Assembly: GCA_900155495.1 (NCBI GenBank)
Contig: FTLJ01000647.1
Span: 1 to 64,000, forward strand
Direction: 5' to 3'
DNA from: Porogramme epimiltina
Taxonomy: Eukaryota; Basidiomycota; Agaricomycetes; Polyporales; Polyporaceae
DNA length: 64,000 nucleotides
Shown piece by piece: positions 1 through 11,108 of this stretch. Under the pieces are notes generated by a model. The model was given only the letters and a program-made list of their open reading frames with translations, had not been told where the DNA came from and did no database searches. Each line of letters begins with the position of its first letter. Position 1 is the stretch's first letter. The position numbers and the translations under genes are program-made.

Positions 1-787
1 CGCGGATTGCTCTGCTGGGGGGAAAGGAAGAACGGCGGGCGCGCAGGGCCACAGCTCGCGCGCTGCGGCCAGCCCGGGCGGTGCGCCGCGAGTGCGCCCC
101 CTCCCCACCCCCCCACTCCACCTCCTCCTAGCGGACTGCCGCGGCCTCGGCCGCACAGGCGCCGCCGCCCGTGGTTCTCGTCCAGGCCCCCCCTACGGGC
201 GAAGCACAGCCGCGGGGGCTGCACTGAATGGAAGAAGGCGTCCGATCAGGACAGGGAGGCATTAGGCAGGCCCTAAGGCCTAAACGCGCCGCCGCCCCGC
301 CGGTGACCACGCGTCTCTGCGCCGGGGCGTGGGGGGCACGCGGAGGGCGCGGGCCTACGCCAAGGGCGTGTGAGCAGCCGGCGTGGGACGGTCTCGACTG
401 CGCGCGGGCGGGCGGAGTAGGAGAGAGATATTACATTCGGCGTCGCGTGCGGCCGAGGAATCATCGCAGAGCCAATACAGTAGTATAGATGCCGAGCAAG
501 GACGTCGAACGAAGAACGGTAGCGTGCAAGATGGCCGTGCGGCGGCTGGCAGATGGAGCGTGGTGGGTGGGATCATCGGTGTCTACTCTACAGTTGTCCC
601 CATCGTCCCGAACGGATGCATCATCAGAAAAGCGTGTCACGTTGCCCGTACTCACGATGTCGGCCAACGCCAGGGATCCGTCATCCGCGTATGTCCCGCC
701 GTCTCGTCTCCCGTCAACTTCTGGAGGTATTCGGAAGATGGAGACCGGCGTAGAGCAGCGCGGGATAATCGCTTGTTGCCACGGAGC
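1..787. other. No gene recognised at the left edge
   Basis: The stretch is GC-rich. It has short open frames on both strands, but none shows a domain, a sensible splice pattern or a recognisable motif. It includes the 3' flank of the nucleotide-sugar transporter that ends at 788. Part of another gene entering from the left cannot be excluded. Confidence 0.5.
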
Positions 788-2259
788 TTACGCCGGGCGA
801 GCCTTCTTCTCTTGCATGTCGTACACCTCCTCGTCTATCTGGGCCAGGGGCCGTGCGGCCTCGATGTCGTTCTTCGGCGCAGACGCGGGACGGGGCGGCG
901 CATTTGCGGCTTCAATGGACTTGACCCATGTGTAGTACACGGTGCCGGCGGCGATTATGAGGATGGACGCGAGGCGATGCCTGTCATTATGGGTGAGTAC
1001 GTAAGTCAAAATTGCAAAGTAGGCACCGGAGCGGGGCGGATGGGGGTTTAGGTGGGATGGGCAACGTTGCCCGATTGACGAAACGCAAAGGGGATGCCAC
1101 TTACGTCGTGAGGATATCGCTGAAGATCCAGACGCCCAGCAGCGTCTGGATGGCGGAACGCGCAGCCTAGATAATGCCAAATGCAACAGCACGATAGCGG
1201 TGCGGGCGGGGTCGGAGGGAGGTAGAGCGAGATCAATGAGTACGTTTGTAGAGTGGCCATAGCAGTCTAAACTTACACTGGAGAACATGTGCGTCACCGG
1301 GCTCGTAACCTTGATACTGAGCAGCCCGGCAACGCACAGCAGGAAGCCGAACACGCCGGTGACAAGGCTGCCCCACATAAACACCTGAGCGTTCCATTCA
1401 GGGGCGTTGAGGAGCTGCGACAGCGTCGACAGCTCTCCCTGGAAGAAGATGAAGGGTGCCAGGAAGATAACCGAGCCGAGGTTCTGCCAGTACGCCAGCT
1501 GGATGGTGGAGTTGTTGGCGTGTGGCAGCGACGACTTGATGAGGACCGCGTGAATCGCGATGAATAGGGAGGATAGGACGCCATAGATGATGGAGGTGCG
1601 GCTGGGCGCGTTGAGTAGTTGCTGGGCAACTGCGGAATCGGGTGTAACACCAATGAAGAACCCGAATGTAACAACGAAAGCGGCCAGGAGGACTTGCAGC
1701 GAGGGCACCGTGCGCCCGTGGAGGGATGAAACGGTGATGGTCAAGGGGAGGACAAGGCCCCGAGCGATCTAAGGGGGGCTGGAATGAACAGCATTTCGCC
1801 GAGAGATATTCGGGCCGACATACCTGGAAGTATGACGCATCTACACCCCGAAGACAAAGGATGTTGAATACTAGGCCGACGACGTTGACGAACGTGAGCG
1901 GTGCGAGCTTCTTGGCGGTCTTGAGCTCTAGGGTGGGTATTTCGACCTTGGAAGTGAACCGAGCTGCTGCGTGAAGCAGTACTACAGCGAGGATCAACTG
2001 GATGAGAAGGAAGAGGAGGGGTAGGTCGGGGGACGAATTGAGGACGGCCTTGTTACTGGATTGAGAGAATGTTTAAACATCGCGTATCTCTCGTAGGAAG
2101 ACAGAGATCTTACACGAAGACCATCTAGAACGAACAGGGATGATCAGCGAGGGGCGTCATGGTTGGACAATGCTGAGCACGCACCACCAGAGCAGCCGAC
2201 ATGTAGAACGAAACGACGGCGGCGACCTTCCATTGCTGGGGCATGTTCTGGTGGTCCAT
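788..2259 (-). CDS. GDP-fucose-type nucleotide-sugar transporter (SLC35C/TPT family)
   Basis: A multi-pass Golgi antiporter of the drug/metabolite transporter superfamily, expected to bring GDP-fucose (or a related nucleotide sugar) into the lumen. I place the ATG at 2259. Exons run roughly 2259-2185, 2124-2114 (11 nt), 2055-1824, then from 1768, a short exon near 1165-1100, and a last exon from 980. Joined, they give hydrophobic segments with family hallmarks: MVFVNKAVLN after helix 1, LTFVNVVGLVFNILCLRGVD, ARGLVLPLTIT, SAIQTLLGVW and YYTWVKS. This layout is that of SLC35C1. The tail is hydrophilic and ends in KKARPA. The gene points away from an O-fucosyltransferase-like gene with about 745 nt between the two ATGs, which supports fucose as the sugar. 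Substrate is inferred; the fold is clear. Confidence 0.85.
2114..2124 (-). other. 11-nt coding micro-exon of the transporter
   Basis: Flanked by a TTCTAG acceptor and a GTAAG donor, these 11 bases encode M-V-F and two bases of V. They are needed to join the first helix (ending SAALV) in frame to the next exon (NKAVLNSS) and so rebuild the family's conserved MVFxNK element. Confidence 0.75.
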
Positions 2260-3004
2260 GTTGGGCGATGGGGCTGGAGGGACGGGGAGGGGGGAAAGGG
2301 CGCGAGGGTGGCGTAAAAGTACGCGGGCACAAGGCCGGGTCTGCGGTAGGGCCGCTCATGCTGCGACAAGTGAATCAGGGGCCGGATTGGGATGGTGGGG
2401 AGGGCGTCCGGTGCAGACGGAAGGGAGCATGCACGCGCGTGGACGGAAGCCTCGATGACGGACACGCCGCGGCGCGATATCCGAGGCGCCGCAGAGACGC
2501 CGTCAGACGTGTCGAGAAGCGTGCGATTGGGCGTGCCAGTCGGCCGGCCGGGCGGGGTGACTGTGACAGGCACGGTGACTGGAAATTATGTCTTTGTGGC
2601 GTCAGCAGATGAATCTCGGTCACGGGGGATCTGGATCTGGGGAGAGACGTCGGGCGGCTGGCGGCTAGCGGGGGGCGTCTGACGGGGGAGCGGCTGGCCA
2701 TGGGAGCAGAAGTTGGCATGCCCCAAGTGTCAAGATGGCTCCGAGACGTGGTCCGCGCCGGCAACCAGGCCCTCTGGCCGTCAGTGCAGACGGGCTCGGA
2801 CTGATCCTTTTCGGACGCCGGGATGCCCCCCCTGGGCCCTTGTGCAATGGCCCATGGGCGCCGCCCTTAATACGACCCCGACGCCCCCGCGATCACAACA
2901 CCTCCCGCCCCCCATAGGCCGCCCCCGATATCCCAGCTGCTAGAGGCGTCGGCGTGCCTGCCAGCCACCTGCGCCAGCCACCTGACATTCCCGCCCCTAG
3001 CACA
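2260..3004. promoter_or_regulatory. Shared divergent promoter region of transporter and fucosyltransferase
   Basis: About 745 bp separate the two start codons and carry no convincing coding frame. The DNA is GC-rich, with a C-rich stretch just before the right-hand gene. No strong TATA box stands out; a TTAATA-like element lies near 2868. Co-regulation of the two genes is inferred from geometry alone. Confidence 0.45.
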
Positions 3005-4830
3005 ATGAGCGACCGATCGGTCAAGGGCAAGGTCCTCAGCCATGCACGCCTCGACTCCCGCGTCCCTCTTCTACCTCTCGTGGGTCTCCATCCCCGTCCC
3101 TCTTCTCCGTCCCGCCCTCCGTCCCCCTCCAGGCGCTTCATGTCCACCATCCCAAAGCGACGTTCACTCATCGCTCTCCTCCTCCTCGCCGTATTCACCC
3201 TCCTAACCCTTCACCTCACCCTCCTCTCCCATGGCCCCGCCGTCCTCCAGGTCGCCCCCGCCTACGAGCCCCCCTCACCGCTAGTAGGCCACACAGACGT
3301 TGCTGCAGACGCCACTTCTGAGACCCAGACGGGCACAAAACAAGAGGAGGACGAGGAGGAGTACTGGCCTATTTCGCCCTCGGTCAACGGGCCCCCCACC
3401 AGGAGCTTCAGGGACAACCTCCGCAATGACACCAAATACATCACCTCATGGCCCTCTGCTGGATGGAGTGCGTGCTCTTCATTTCATCTGGCTGTACCCT
3501 CCTAACACGGCCCTATCTAGCTAATGATGTCATGACCTACGCAAACCTGATCTACCTCGGTACCCTCACCGATCGCGTCACCATTCTCCCTATGTTTACG
3601 CCCTCCCACATTGGCGGAGACGCTGCGCCTATTCCATTCGGGGAGGTATTCGATGTCCCTCGCTTCATTCAGGAGTCGGGCATCCAAGTGGTCGAGTGGG
3701 ACGAGGTTAAAGATCCGCAGAGCGATGTCGTTGATGATCTCGGCTGCTGGAATATCTGGGAAGCGGTGCAGTACAGGGAGCACCATCCGAGGTCGAGCGC
3801 CGCACCGGAGCACCTCAAGCTCGGTACGCGACTTCCGCTTTCCTTTATATCTGTTCTCCCTGACGCCGCGAACAGATGTATCCTACACAAGAGCCCCAGA
3901 TTGGGTCAAGCTCGTTCCAAACTTTGAGCATGACATGTGCAGCACTTTCTGGGCGCTGACGCGACTCAGTTTCCCCGAGGAGCGCGAGCGTAGCCTCGGC
4001 AACACATTGCCGTCGCCTATTCATAATGCGACCCTGGATCCGGATGACCATCTGCTGTGCTACGACTATTTGTACTATGCTTGTGCACAACAGGTTCGTC
4101 CCCATCTGGAAGACTCTGGGCGCGATGCTGACTGTCACAACAGTCTTTCGAGTACGAACACGACTATGCCCCAATGTGGAGATACGTCATGCGATACATG
4201 CGGTGGACGAAACGCATCGAGTTAATCACCGCGTTCTACCTCCGGGAGATCTTCGAGCTTCCGAGTGAGGCTGATGTACCACCTGTGAGTCCACATCATT
4301 GTTCCCAACCCACCACTGTGCTGAAGGGTATCTAGTATATTGCTATTCATGTGCGACACGGAGACTTCGGCGGCTGGTGTTGGGAAGCCGAGAACCCAGA
4401 GGACTGCTTCGCTCCCATCTCCGCCATTGCACTGCGCGTTAGGTGAGTCTCATCTTCGTCCCTCCCCTTGGCCTCCGCTCACCCAATCCTCGCGTTCAGT
4501 GAAGTGCAAGCGGAGCTCCGCGAGCGGAGAGGCATCGACATCCCGTCGGAGCACGTCATCATCACGAGCGACGAGAAGGACCCCGCGTGGTGGGACGAGG
4601 TCAAGAGCCTCGGCTGGAAGACGGTCGACCACGACGGCGCGCGCACCGCCGAGGTCTTCGGGCGGTGGTACCCCGTCATCCTCGACGCCGCCATCCAGTC
4701 GCAGGCGCACGGCTTCGTCGGCACCGACCGCTCGACGTTCTCGATCGTGTCCCGCCGCCGCGTCCAGCAGTGGAACGACGGCGCGGTGCGCACGGTCAAG
4801 TGGGGGTTCAAGGGCGCCGACGACCATTAA
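3005..4830 (+). CDS. O-fucosyltransferase-like glycosyltransferase, type II membrane protein
   Basis: Probably transfers fucose from GDP-fucose in the secretory pathway. The ATG at 3005 has an A at -3; a second in-frame ATG at 3140 directly precedes one hydrophobic anchor (RRSLIALLLLAVFTLLTLHL), giving a type II topology. A hydrophilic stem follows, then a lumenal domain spread over at least five exons. Key elements are RVTILPMFTPSHIGG, FGEVFDVPRFI, the donor-sugar motif IHVRHGDFGGWC (HxRxxD type) and a C-terminal GTDRSTFS motif. These match the GDP-fucose protein O-fucosyltransferase superfamily in its basidiomycete form. First junction: TGG A, intron, CT AAT GAT. The acceptor substrate is unknown. 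It diverges from a GDP-fucose-type transporter. Confidence 0.8.
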
Positions 4831-5592
4831 CGGACAGATAACGGTATACCTGGGGAGCGGCCAGCCCGGCTTTTCGAAGCCGGGCCACCTTTAGCGGGAC
4901 TGGCGACCCCTACAACGGACTGTACTTCTTTATCATGTGACTTTGCTCTGGCACATATTGTACACATACATAGTTGCTCCACATATAGAGCTGTCCCGCG
5001 CATTGGACTCAGAACTTCTCTGCCTGCCCAAGGACGCCCCCTCGTTCAAGTGATTGCGTAAAGTATTCAATACGGCTAGGCATCGTCTTTCGGTGCCGCC
5101 TTGCCTTCTTTCCAAGATGGCCAGCACCTTTCCCTGTCGGCGCCCCCTCGGGGTCTACATTAACATCCTCCGAGACTTGCCTCAATCCCCATGATACATC
5201 GACGTTCAACGTGTTGGTCAGCAGAGCGCGCATGCTTTCATACTGTTGTTCCAGTATTACAGCGTGCCGCAGTACACCCCCTTCGTTCTCTAACTTGTGG
5301 TGAGGGGCTCGGCAGTGATGATTGAACACCGATGATCTTTACAGCGGACGACTTATGCCGCCTCTATCTTGATGCCGGGCTGGAGTTTGGTGCATGGCTT
5401 CAAGGTGCTTTCAGCTAGTGCTTACCGCATGGAATATGAGCGAACATTGACCCCAGTTCACAAAGATGAGCGTTGAAAAACGCTCACTATGTAGGTCATG
5501 GTTAAACTCCATGGCTGCAACTCGACCTTCGCCGCCGAACACATTGAAGGACGCGCATTTGTGATGCGAATAGTATACAATTCTACGATCTA
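4831..5592. other. Intergenic; one weak minus-strand frame
   Basis: This lies between the 3' ends of two convergent genes. A 106-codon open frame on the minus strand (5329-5009) has no recognisable motif and no clear splice partner. I do not call it a gene. Nothing else is seen. Confidence 0.4.
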
Positions 5593-7808
5593 CTATCCCT
5601 GCTGCGGAATGTTTAATGTATCCAGGATCAAAGGGTCCTCGACAGTCGCGTAATATAATGCGACCTCTACCATTTGCCCCTGCTCCCACCTGAATGAAAG
5701 GCTTTTCTCCTCCTCGTGCACCGCATGCCTAGTTTCACCGTTCTCCTCTTCCTCTCCGACCACGAAAATGAACGAGAATGTCACGTCTTCAATGGAACGG
5801 CCGGTGGCGCGTAGCACGTTGCGGATCATGGCAAGCAGTCCTGAATCTTCTGTTACGGGTCGCCGGCTGGTCAAGGTCGTCTGGAGGAACGCGACGCGCG
5901 TACTGTTGTCCCACACGGAAATGGCGTCGACTGCATCGTGGCTATGAGGGAAAGCGTAGATGCCGTCTCCCTTGAACGAGTTGACGTCTATAGAGGCAGA
6001 TGGAGGGCAGCGAAGCGGTAGGACCGGGATTTCGTGCTCTTGACTACCGCCGGCGGACATGTAGCGGAGCCCATGTCGAGCGGCACCGACTATGACCATT
6101 GTATCCAGCAAAGGATCCGAAATCGCTGAGAGAAACACTCGAAATAGCCGGAAGATTGGGCCCAACTTTTCAGGCGAAGCCGCGTAGAGCACCTCCAGGA
6201 AACGCTGGCGGAGGAAAAATGTGGGGATGACGAACTGGCAGCCTTTGGAGTGGTGGAAACAGAGCTTCTGTCTCGTTGGGACGGGACAGAAGGTTTGATA
6301 GACATCTTTAGCGTTGAAGGGGGCCGGGATGTTCGTTAAGTAATGGTAGAGATACATTATCAAGTTTTTGATAGATTCGTTTGGTATTTGGCAATCGCCG
6401 AGTGCACGCTTCACGTCCTCCTCCGGATCGCCGGTGTTCCGGACTTTCATCCTGCATGATTTGGGCAAAGGACCGACATATGGAAAAAGCTCGAGAGGAG
6501 TATAGAATCCCTCCGGGGTTTGCGCAATGCGACTGCAAACGACGCATGAGATGGAACCCAAGAGGAGAGATCGATGGAGACAAATCTGACTGACGTGAGG
6601 GAAGCCATTTCCTCCTCGCTCCATGGATCCATCACCCAACACATGGCATTTCGCCTCTTATGGAAGTGGCTAAAGAGCTTATATTGAGGTGGTGCAGTGA
6701 CTATAATCTGCAATGCTGCTGCTGCTGGTGATCCGTCATTAGGCTGGCAGTCCTGGCTGTCGAAGAGTCCGAGCTCATCGGACGGTGGCCACGGGATATC
6801 CACTTTCGTCATAAAGCGGGGACCCTCGCGAGCAAAGCGAAGAGCAACTCCAGGTTCCGCGGAGAACACTACCGAGGACATGGACTGGAGGGCCTTGAGG
6901 AGAGCGTAGTAGAGAAATACAGTCTTGCCTGTATCGATGACGGTGAGGCAATGATTACGAGAACCAAAAGGAGCTCAACACACCACTTCCCGGTGGACCA
7001 ACGGCTACCAAGTTCTTTTTTGACGTTGTCATGTGTTCCCATAACGTTTCATATTCCGGGCGAACTAGCATGGTTTCCCCAGAACTCCAAAGGAGGTCGG
7101 TGAATGAGGGGTCAATCACCAACTCGCCGGTGTCAGTGGTTTGAAAGGGGTCTTCGCCGTTTTTACGGACGCGTGTGTGCCACTCCCTTGCCCATTCTGG
7201 CACGCAAAAATCGCCTGTATACGGGTCGCACGTCAGTCAAACGCGCACGTTCGGGCCCCCCCGCCAGTGAGAAGTATAGCTGAGAGGTGCTTACTGTAAG
7301 GGGATCGATAAATGTTTGAACGAACTGCTAAGAAGACGCTGGCCTGCGGGTCGTGCACATGCGACATGACGTTGTCTCGAAGGCCCAAGCGATCACAGAG
7401 TTCCCAAAACGTGCCTCGCAGCCAGTGATTGCACAACCGTTCGGTCAGGCCTGCGGGGTCAGTGATAGGCCAAGGCACACGAAGCTAGTCGATGGTTTCA
7501 GGATTTTCACGACTTGCCTGACGGAGGGACTACAGACCTTCCATAGCCGCACAATATTCTCGGATATGTTCCATCTACGGGCAACTTTGGCGTAAAGACT
7601 GGCCGTAGTGTCGTTTGAGGAGATGCTAATGGGTAGCAGGATGGCCTGAACTGGTTCAAGATTGACATCATCTATCGAGTGTTGTGCGAAAACATGGACT
7701 ATAGTCTGTCACATCCATCTTAGAAACGATGTGATTTGCGTAAACATCTAAATCACATACCTCCGTGGCGGACCCCTGTCCAACCAATTGATTTGTTTCA
7801 GACACCAT
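5593..7808 (-). CDS. Crinkler-type protein: ubiquitin-like header plus P-loop NTPase
   Basis: Intact multi-exon gene of about 640 codons. The ATG at 7808 begins a short exon (MVSETNQLVGQGSATE). The next exon forms a ubiquitin-like header ending NIVRLWK. A 53-nt intron then joins it to LRVPWPITDPAGL, resembling the LWK-V/I-P junction of Crinkler headers. Further on, an intron at 6968-6921 (approximately) splits the Walker A motif: GPPGSG is joined to KTVFLYYALLKAL. The following beta strand reads SVVFSAEPG, and CWVMDPWSEEE lies downstream, as in RHS/Crinkler-type NTPases. The last exon (about 315 codons) is uncharacterised and ends NIPQQG. Family assignment rests on header, Walker A and layout; function (host-directed, inter-fungal, or domesticated) is open. 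Confidence 0.65.
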
Positions 7809-8602
7809 GTTGTGCTAGTATAGGTTGAATGGCAACCACGAGGTCGGGGGAAACTGTGCACGTACGGCGACACGCTTGGAAGTATCAATTTCTATCATTT
7901 GGCTCGGGCAGATTTAAAAGAGTGTGAGGATGAGGCTCGGACAAGTGATGTTGGGGTCAGAAGGAAGCACGACGGCTAACCCAAACCCAAAACGGCATCC
8001 TCCCAAAGTGGCGGCACAGGGAACCTGGGACATATTCAACACGCATACATTCATCGTATGTCTGCTGTTTTGAACGCATGAAATGCCTACATTTGGGTCC
8101 TGGGGGGATTTGCCGGTATTCCTAGGGCGGCGTTGACAAAGGTGTTGAGACATCATGCGAGTTGGCGAGCCGCGACTTATTCCAAATTCCAGCCCTCGGC
8201 TAGCTTCGCACCCTTTCGCACCCCATCCAGCTGCAGCGCCTGGGGACTACGCATAAGTAAGCCGGGCTGCCGAGATACACCGTGCAGGTGGCCGCGATGC
8301 TGGCGACCGTTGGCCCTGCGTGGGGAGATGCATAGAAGACGGCTCGTCCTCCGAGGTTGACGAGGAGGGAACCGCCGGGCCGTGACAGCCATTATGACGG
8401 ACGAATCGCGCTTCCTCTACCCGGATGACGAGCTACTGGAGCCCAGCGCATGACACAAACGTACTCCTCTCGATTGATATCTACCACGGAGGAGTCCGTG
8501 TGCTATAGTTAAATAGACTGTGGCACCAGCCTGTTGGCGCTAGTGCATCTCTTGACCATTTGTCCCCATCATCTGAGCGAGCGTCGATCCCAATCCGCAG
8601 CA
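7809..8602. other. Divergent intergenic region, nothing recognised
   Basis: This lies between the Crinkler-type gene and the FBXO21-like gene. Base composition is more AT-rich than in the neighbouring genes. Short open frames (for example minus strand 8156-7914) lack motifs. A GCTATAGTTAAATAG stretch near 8502-8516 is a possible TATA-type element for the plus-strand gene about 90 bp downstream. Confidence 0.4.
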
Positions 8603-10609
8603 ATGGGCGTTGAATTGCCGGTCGAGCTCTACATCCACATCCTTCACCAGCTTCCAGGAGGCGAGTCTGCTAGTCTCACCGCCGTCCTCAGCTTCCTCTC
8701 CACCAGCCTCGTCACCCGCGCCGCAGCACTCGACAAGTCGGTATGGCGCAACCTGTACCACTCACGCTATACCCACTCCATCCCCGCCAAGGAGGCCGAG
8801 CGACAGGCAAGGCTCGACTCGGATTGGCATGCAATGTTCGTCGAACGCACGAAGCTCGACCGGACCGCTCTACAGCTTCTTGATCATATTCGGGACCATC
8901 CTGGCGATGCGCGCAAAGTCCCCGCCACTCGTCTCGTGTCGCATGACATGTCATTCGATGTGTGGGACGCGCTTGACCGCGAATCTCAACTTCCTATACC
9001 ACGTGCATTTCGAGGAGAAGTTTCAGAAGACGATGCTGGGTTCGACAATGTTATAGCCCATGCTCTTCCACGCCGGTTTTGGGCCGTGGCGGCGAAGGGT
9101 GTGATAGCACGCAACGCTGCGATGACTACTTGGTGCAAGGTCCATTTGCCGGCCGCGGATTGCGGCTCCTTTGAGGACATTCTGACTGGACTGTCGGGTT
9201 TCATGGAAGTTTCGCCTTCTGAAGTATGATTATCTCGATCCAATTCTCATGGCGAAGTAAACTAACGGAGTCTCCTAGATCACAGCGCAGTTAGACCAGC
9301 TGGCCTCTCGATGTCACGGTCGTTTACTTTCCCAAGGATATTCTGCCCACCAGCTGGACGCCCGACATTTGGATTGCGATATTGTTCGAGTAATCACTTC
9401 AATACGAGACTTCATCCGTGATGAAGGGTTCGCTGTGGCAGAAGGTCAAATTCCCCGTGATCACGGTCATACGTTCTAGCCACCTAACAGATACTACAGA
9501 CGAACTATTCTATCAACCATTAAACCAATTTCCTCACTATTTCCTCAGAGAGGGCCGTGGACACACGATCCCTATCTCCATTGTATACACCTTCACTGCG
9601 ATATGCCGCAGGTTTCAGATTGCGGCTTTCCCAACGAACACGCCTAGACGGGTCCTCTGTTACATCCAGTCACCCGACCATCGAGTTGGAGACATCCTAT
9701 TCGATTCTTGCAGCACGACACCACCGGTCGTTTTCTCCGACGGCAAGCCCACTTCGCCTATAGACCCCATCCACCACTCTCTTAGTGCGTTCGGACCGGC
9801 CAAATCGTCGGACTTATTGCTCCGGGTTGTTCGCAACCTCGTAACGGCCTTAGGCACGCACGAACAACGGGATAACCTTCCCAAGAGGACATGGGAAAGG
9901 GCAGAGTACGCAGCCTCCGCTGCGTTCGCTGCTGCTGGGGCGGTGGATGCCATTCACGTCCTCCCGGAGTTCGGCGAAGACTGTGTCCTCGATGCCCACG
10001 GGGTGCTCGTCGAGGCTCTACTCCCTCATCTTGTGGCCGAGCAGCAAGAGGCGTTCCTGAAGCATTTAGACCACTACGTCCGTCGGACCACGAGCTACGA
10101 GGTTCGCTCGCCGAAGACCCGGGAAGAGGATATGCCCGCCGAGGTGTTCGTGGGACAAGTCGTCACTATGCCTGAAGGCTCATTAGCTGTTGTGCTGGGA
10201 TGGTCAATCGTACGTGTAGTCAAGCCCTGACTGGGCAACGCTAGCTAATTGACAAACAGGAGAATACAGATATAGCAGCGGTTACGCCGCGCTCGTGGAA
10301 CGGTTCTTGTCGTGTTCTAACAATAGGTGGCGTTGTGGGTGAGTGCGCCTCATCCGTCTTCGTTGGCTCGCTGTGACCCGCACATTCTCAGAGCTACCAG
10401 CGGAAAAACTGAAGGTCACGCAACCGACAGCTGCGAACATCCGTTGGCTGTACGAGAACATATACATGTTTGATCGGTTTTTTGAGGACGCATATATTCC
10501 TCCCGATAGCAAGAGCTCAGGTGGCCGTCTCATACCTGTCCCAGAGCTACAGAATCAGTACCCGGACGATTTAAGGGCCAGCATGAGCTGGGCTCTGCAT
10601 AGAAGTTAG
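8603..10609 (+). CDS. FBXO21-like F-box protein with SirB1/transglutaminase-like and YccV domains
   Basis: Domain order matches vertebrate FBXO21, a substrate-receptor F-box protein. The ATG at 8603 opens an F-box (LPVELYIHILHQLPGGES, ending VWRNLYHSRYTH). Several exons follow. One holds a SirB1/transglutaminase-like segment (ISIVYTFTAICRRFQIAAFP, then HRVGDILFDSC). The last part holds a YccV/hemimethylated-DNA-binding-like segment (VFVGQVVTMPEGSLAVVLGW) and ends DLRASMSWALHRS at 10609. The region near 9470-9560 contains an intron that must be removed to continue the frame. In known SCF complexes the F-box binds Skp1; the substrate of this protein cannot be told from sequence. Confidence 0.75.
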
Positions 10610-11108
10610 TGTCGGATATTTGTACGTCAACGTTGTACTATCTTGGGACGTGTATTATGCCTACATCTCTGTCGGAGGGACTTTGTATTCGATTTCTATC
10701 GTCTGGACTTTATAGCCGTATAACTATGGACGTCATGCCGTGATGCATACAACCTGTGCCGCCAAGTGAACTTCTAGTGAATTTTCTATGGGAAATTCGA
10801 GATCCTATAATTGGTGAGTGCATTATATTGTGACCCATTCGTACATATTATACAAGTACTACGCAGTTTAGGCATTACATGGAGCGGTAAGAAAACTTTT
10901 GAACAGAGTAGTAGCAGTCCGGTCGCGCATTATGCGTCGATCGTCCGGACACTGCTGCAACCAAACGTCATAGCAAACTTGACCTCTAGTGGTCCTCCGT
11001 CGGGGCTCCGACGTGTATACATCGCGGAACCTTCACGTAACGCAGGTAAGATAGAGTTTAGCAACATCCGACTCGGACTCTGAGATAAGTGACTCACCGA
11101 CTACGAGT
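10610..11108. other. Convergent intergenic region, nothing recognised
   Basis: Half a kilobase lies between the 3' ends of the FBXO21-like gene and ketopantoate reductase. It is AT-richer than its flanks. A 90-codon plus-strand frame (10811-11083) has no motif and is not called. Presumably 3' UTRs and terminators. Confidence 0.45.

Noticed and set aside
5009..5329. 106-codon minus-strand open frame after the Crinkler-type gene
   Set aside because: I tried to splice it to the Crinkler gene or to the neighbouring frame at 5411-5689 and found no in-frame junction. No motif.
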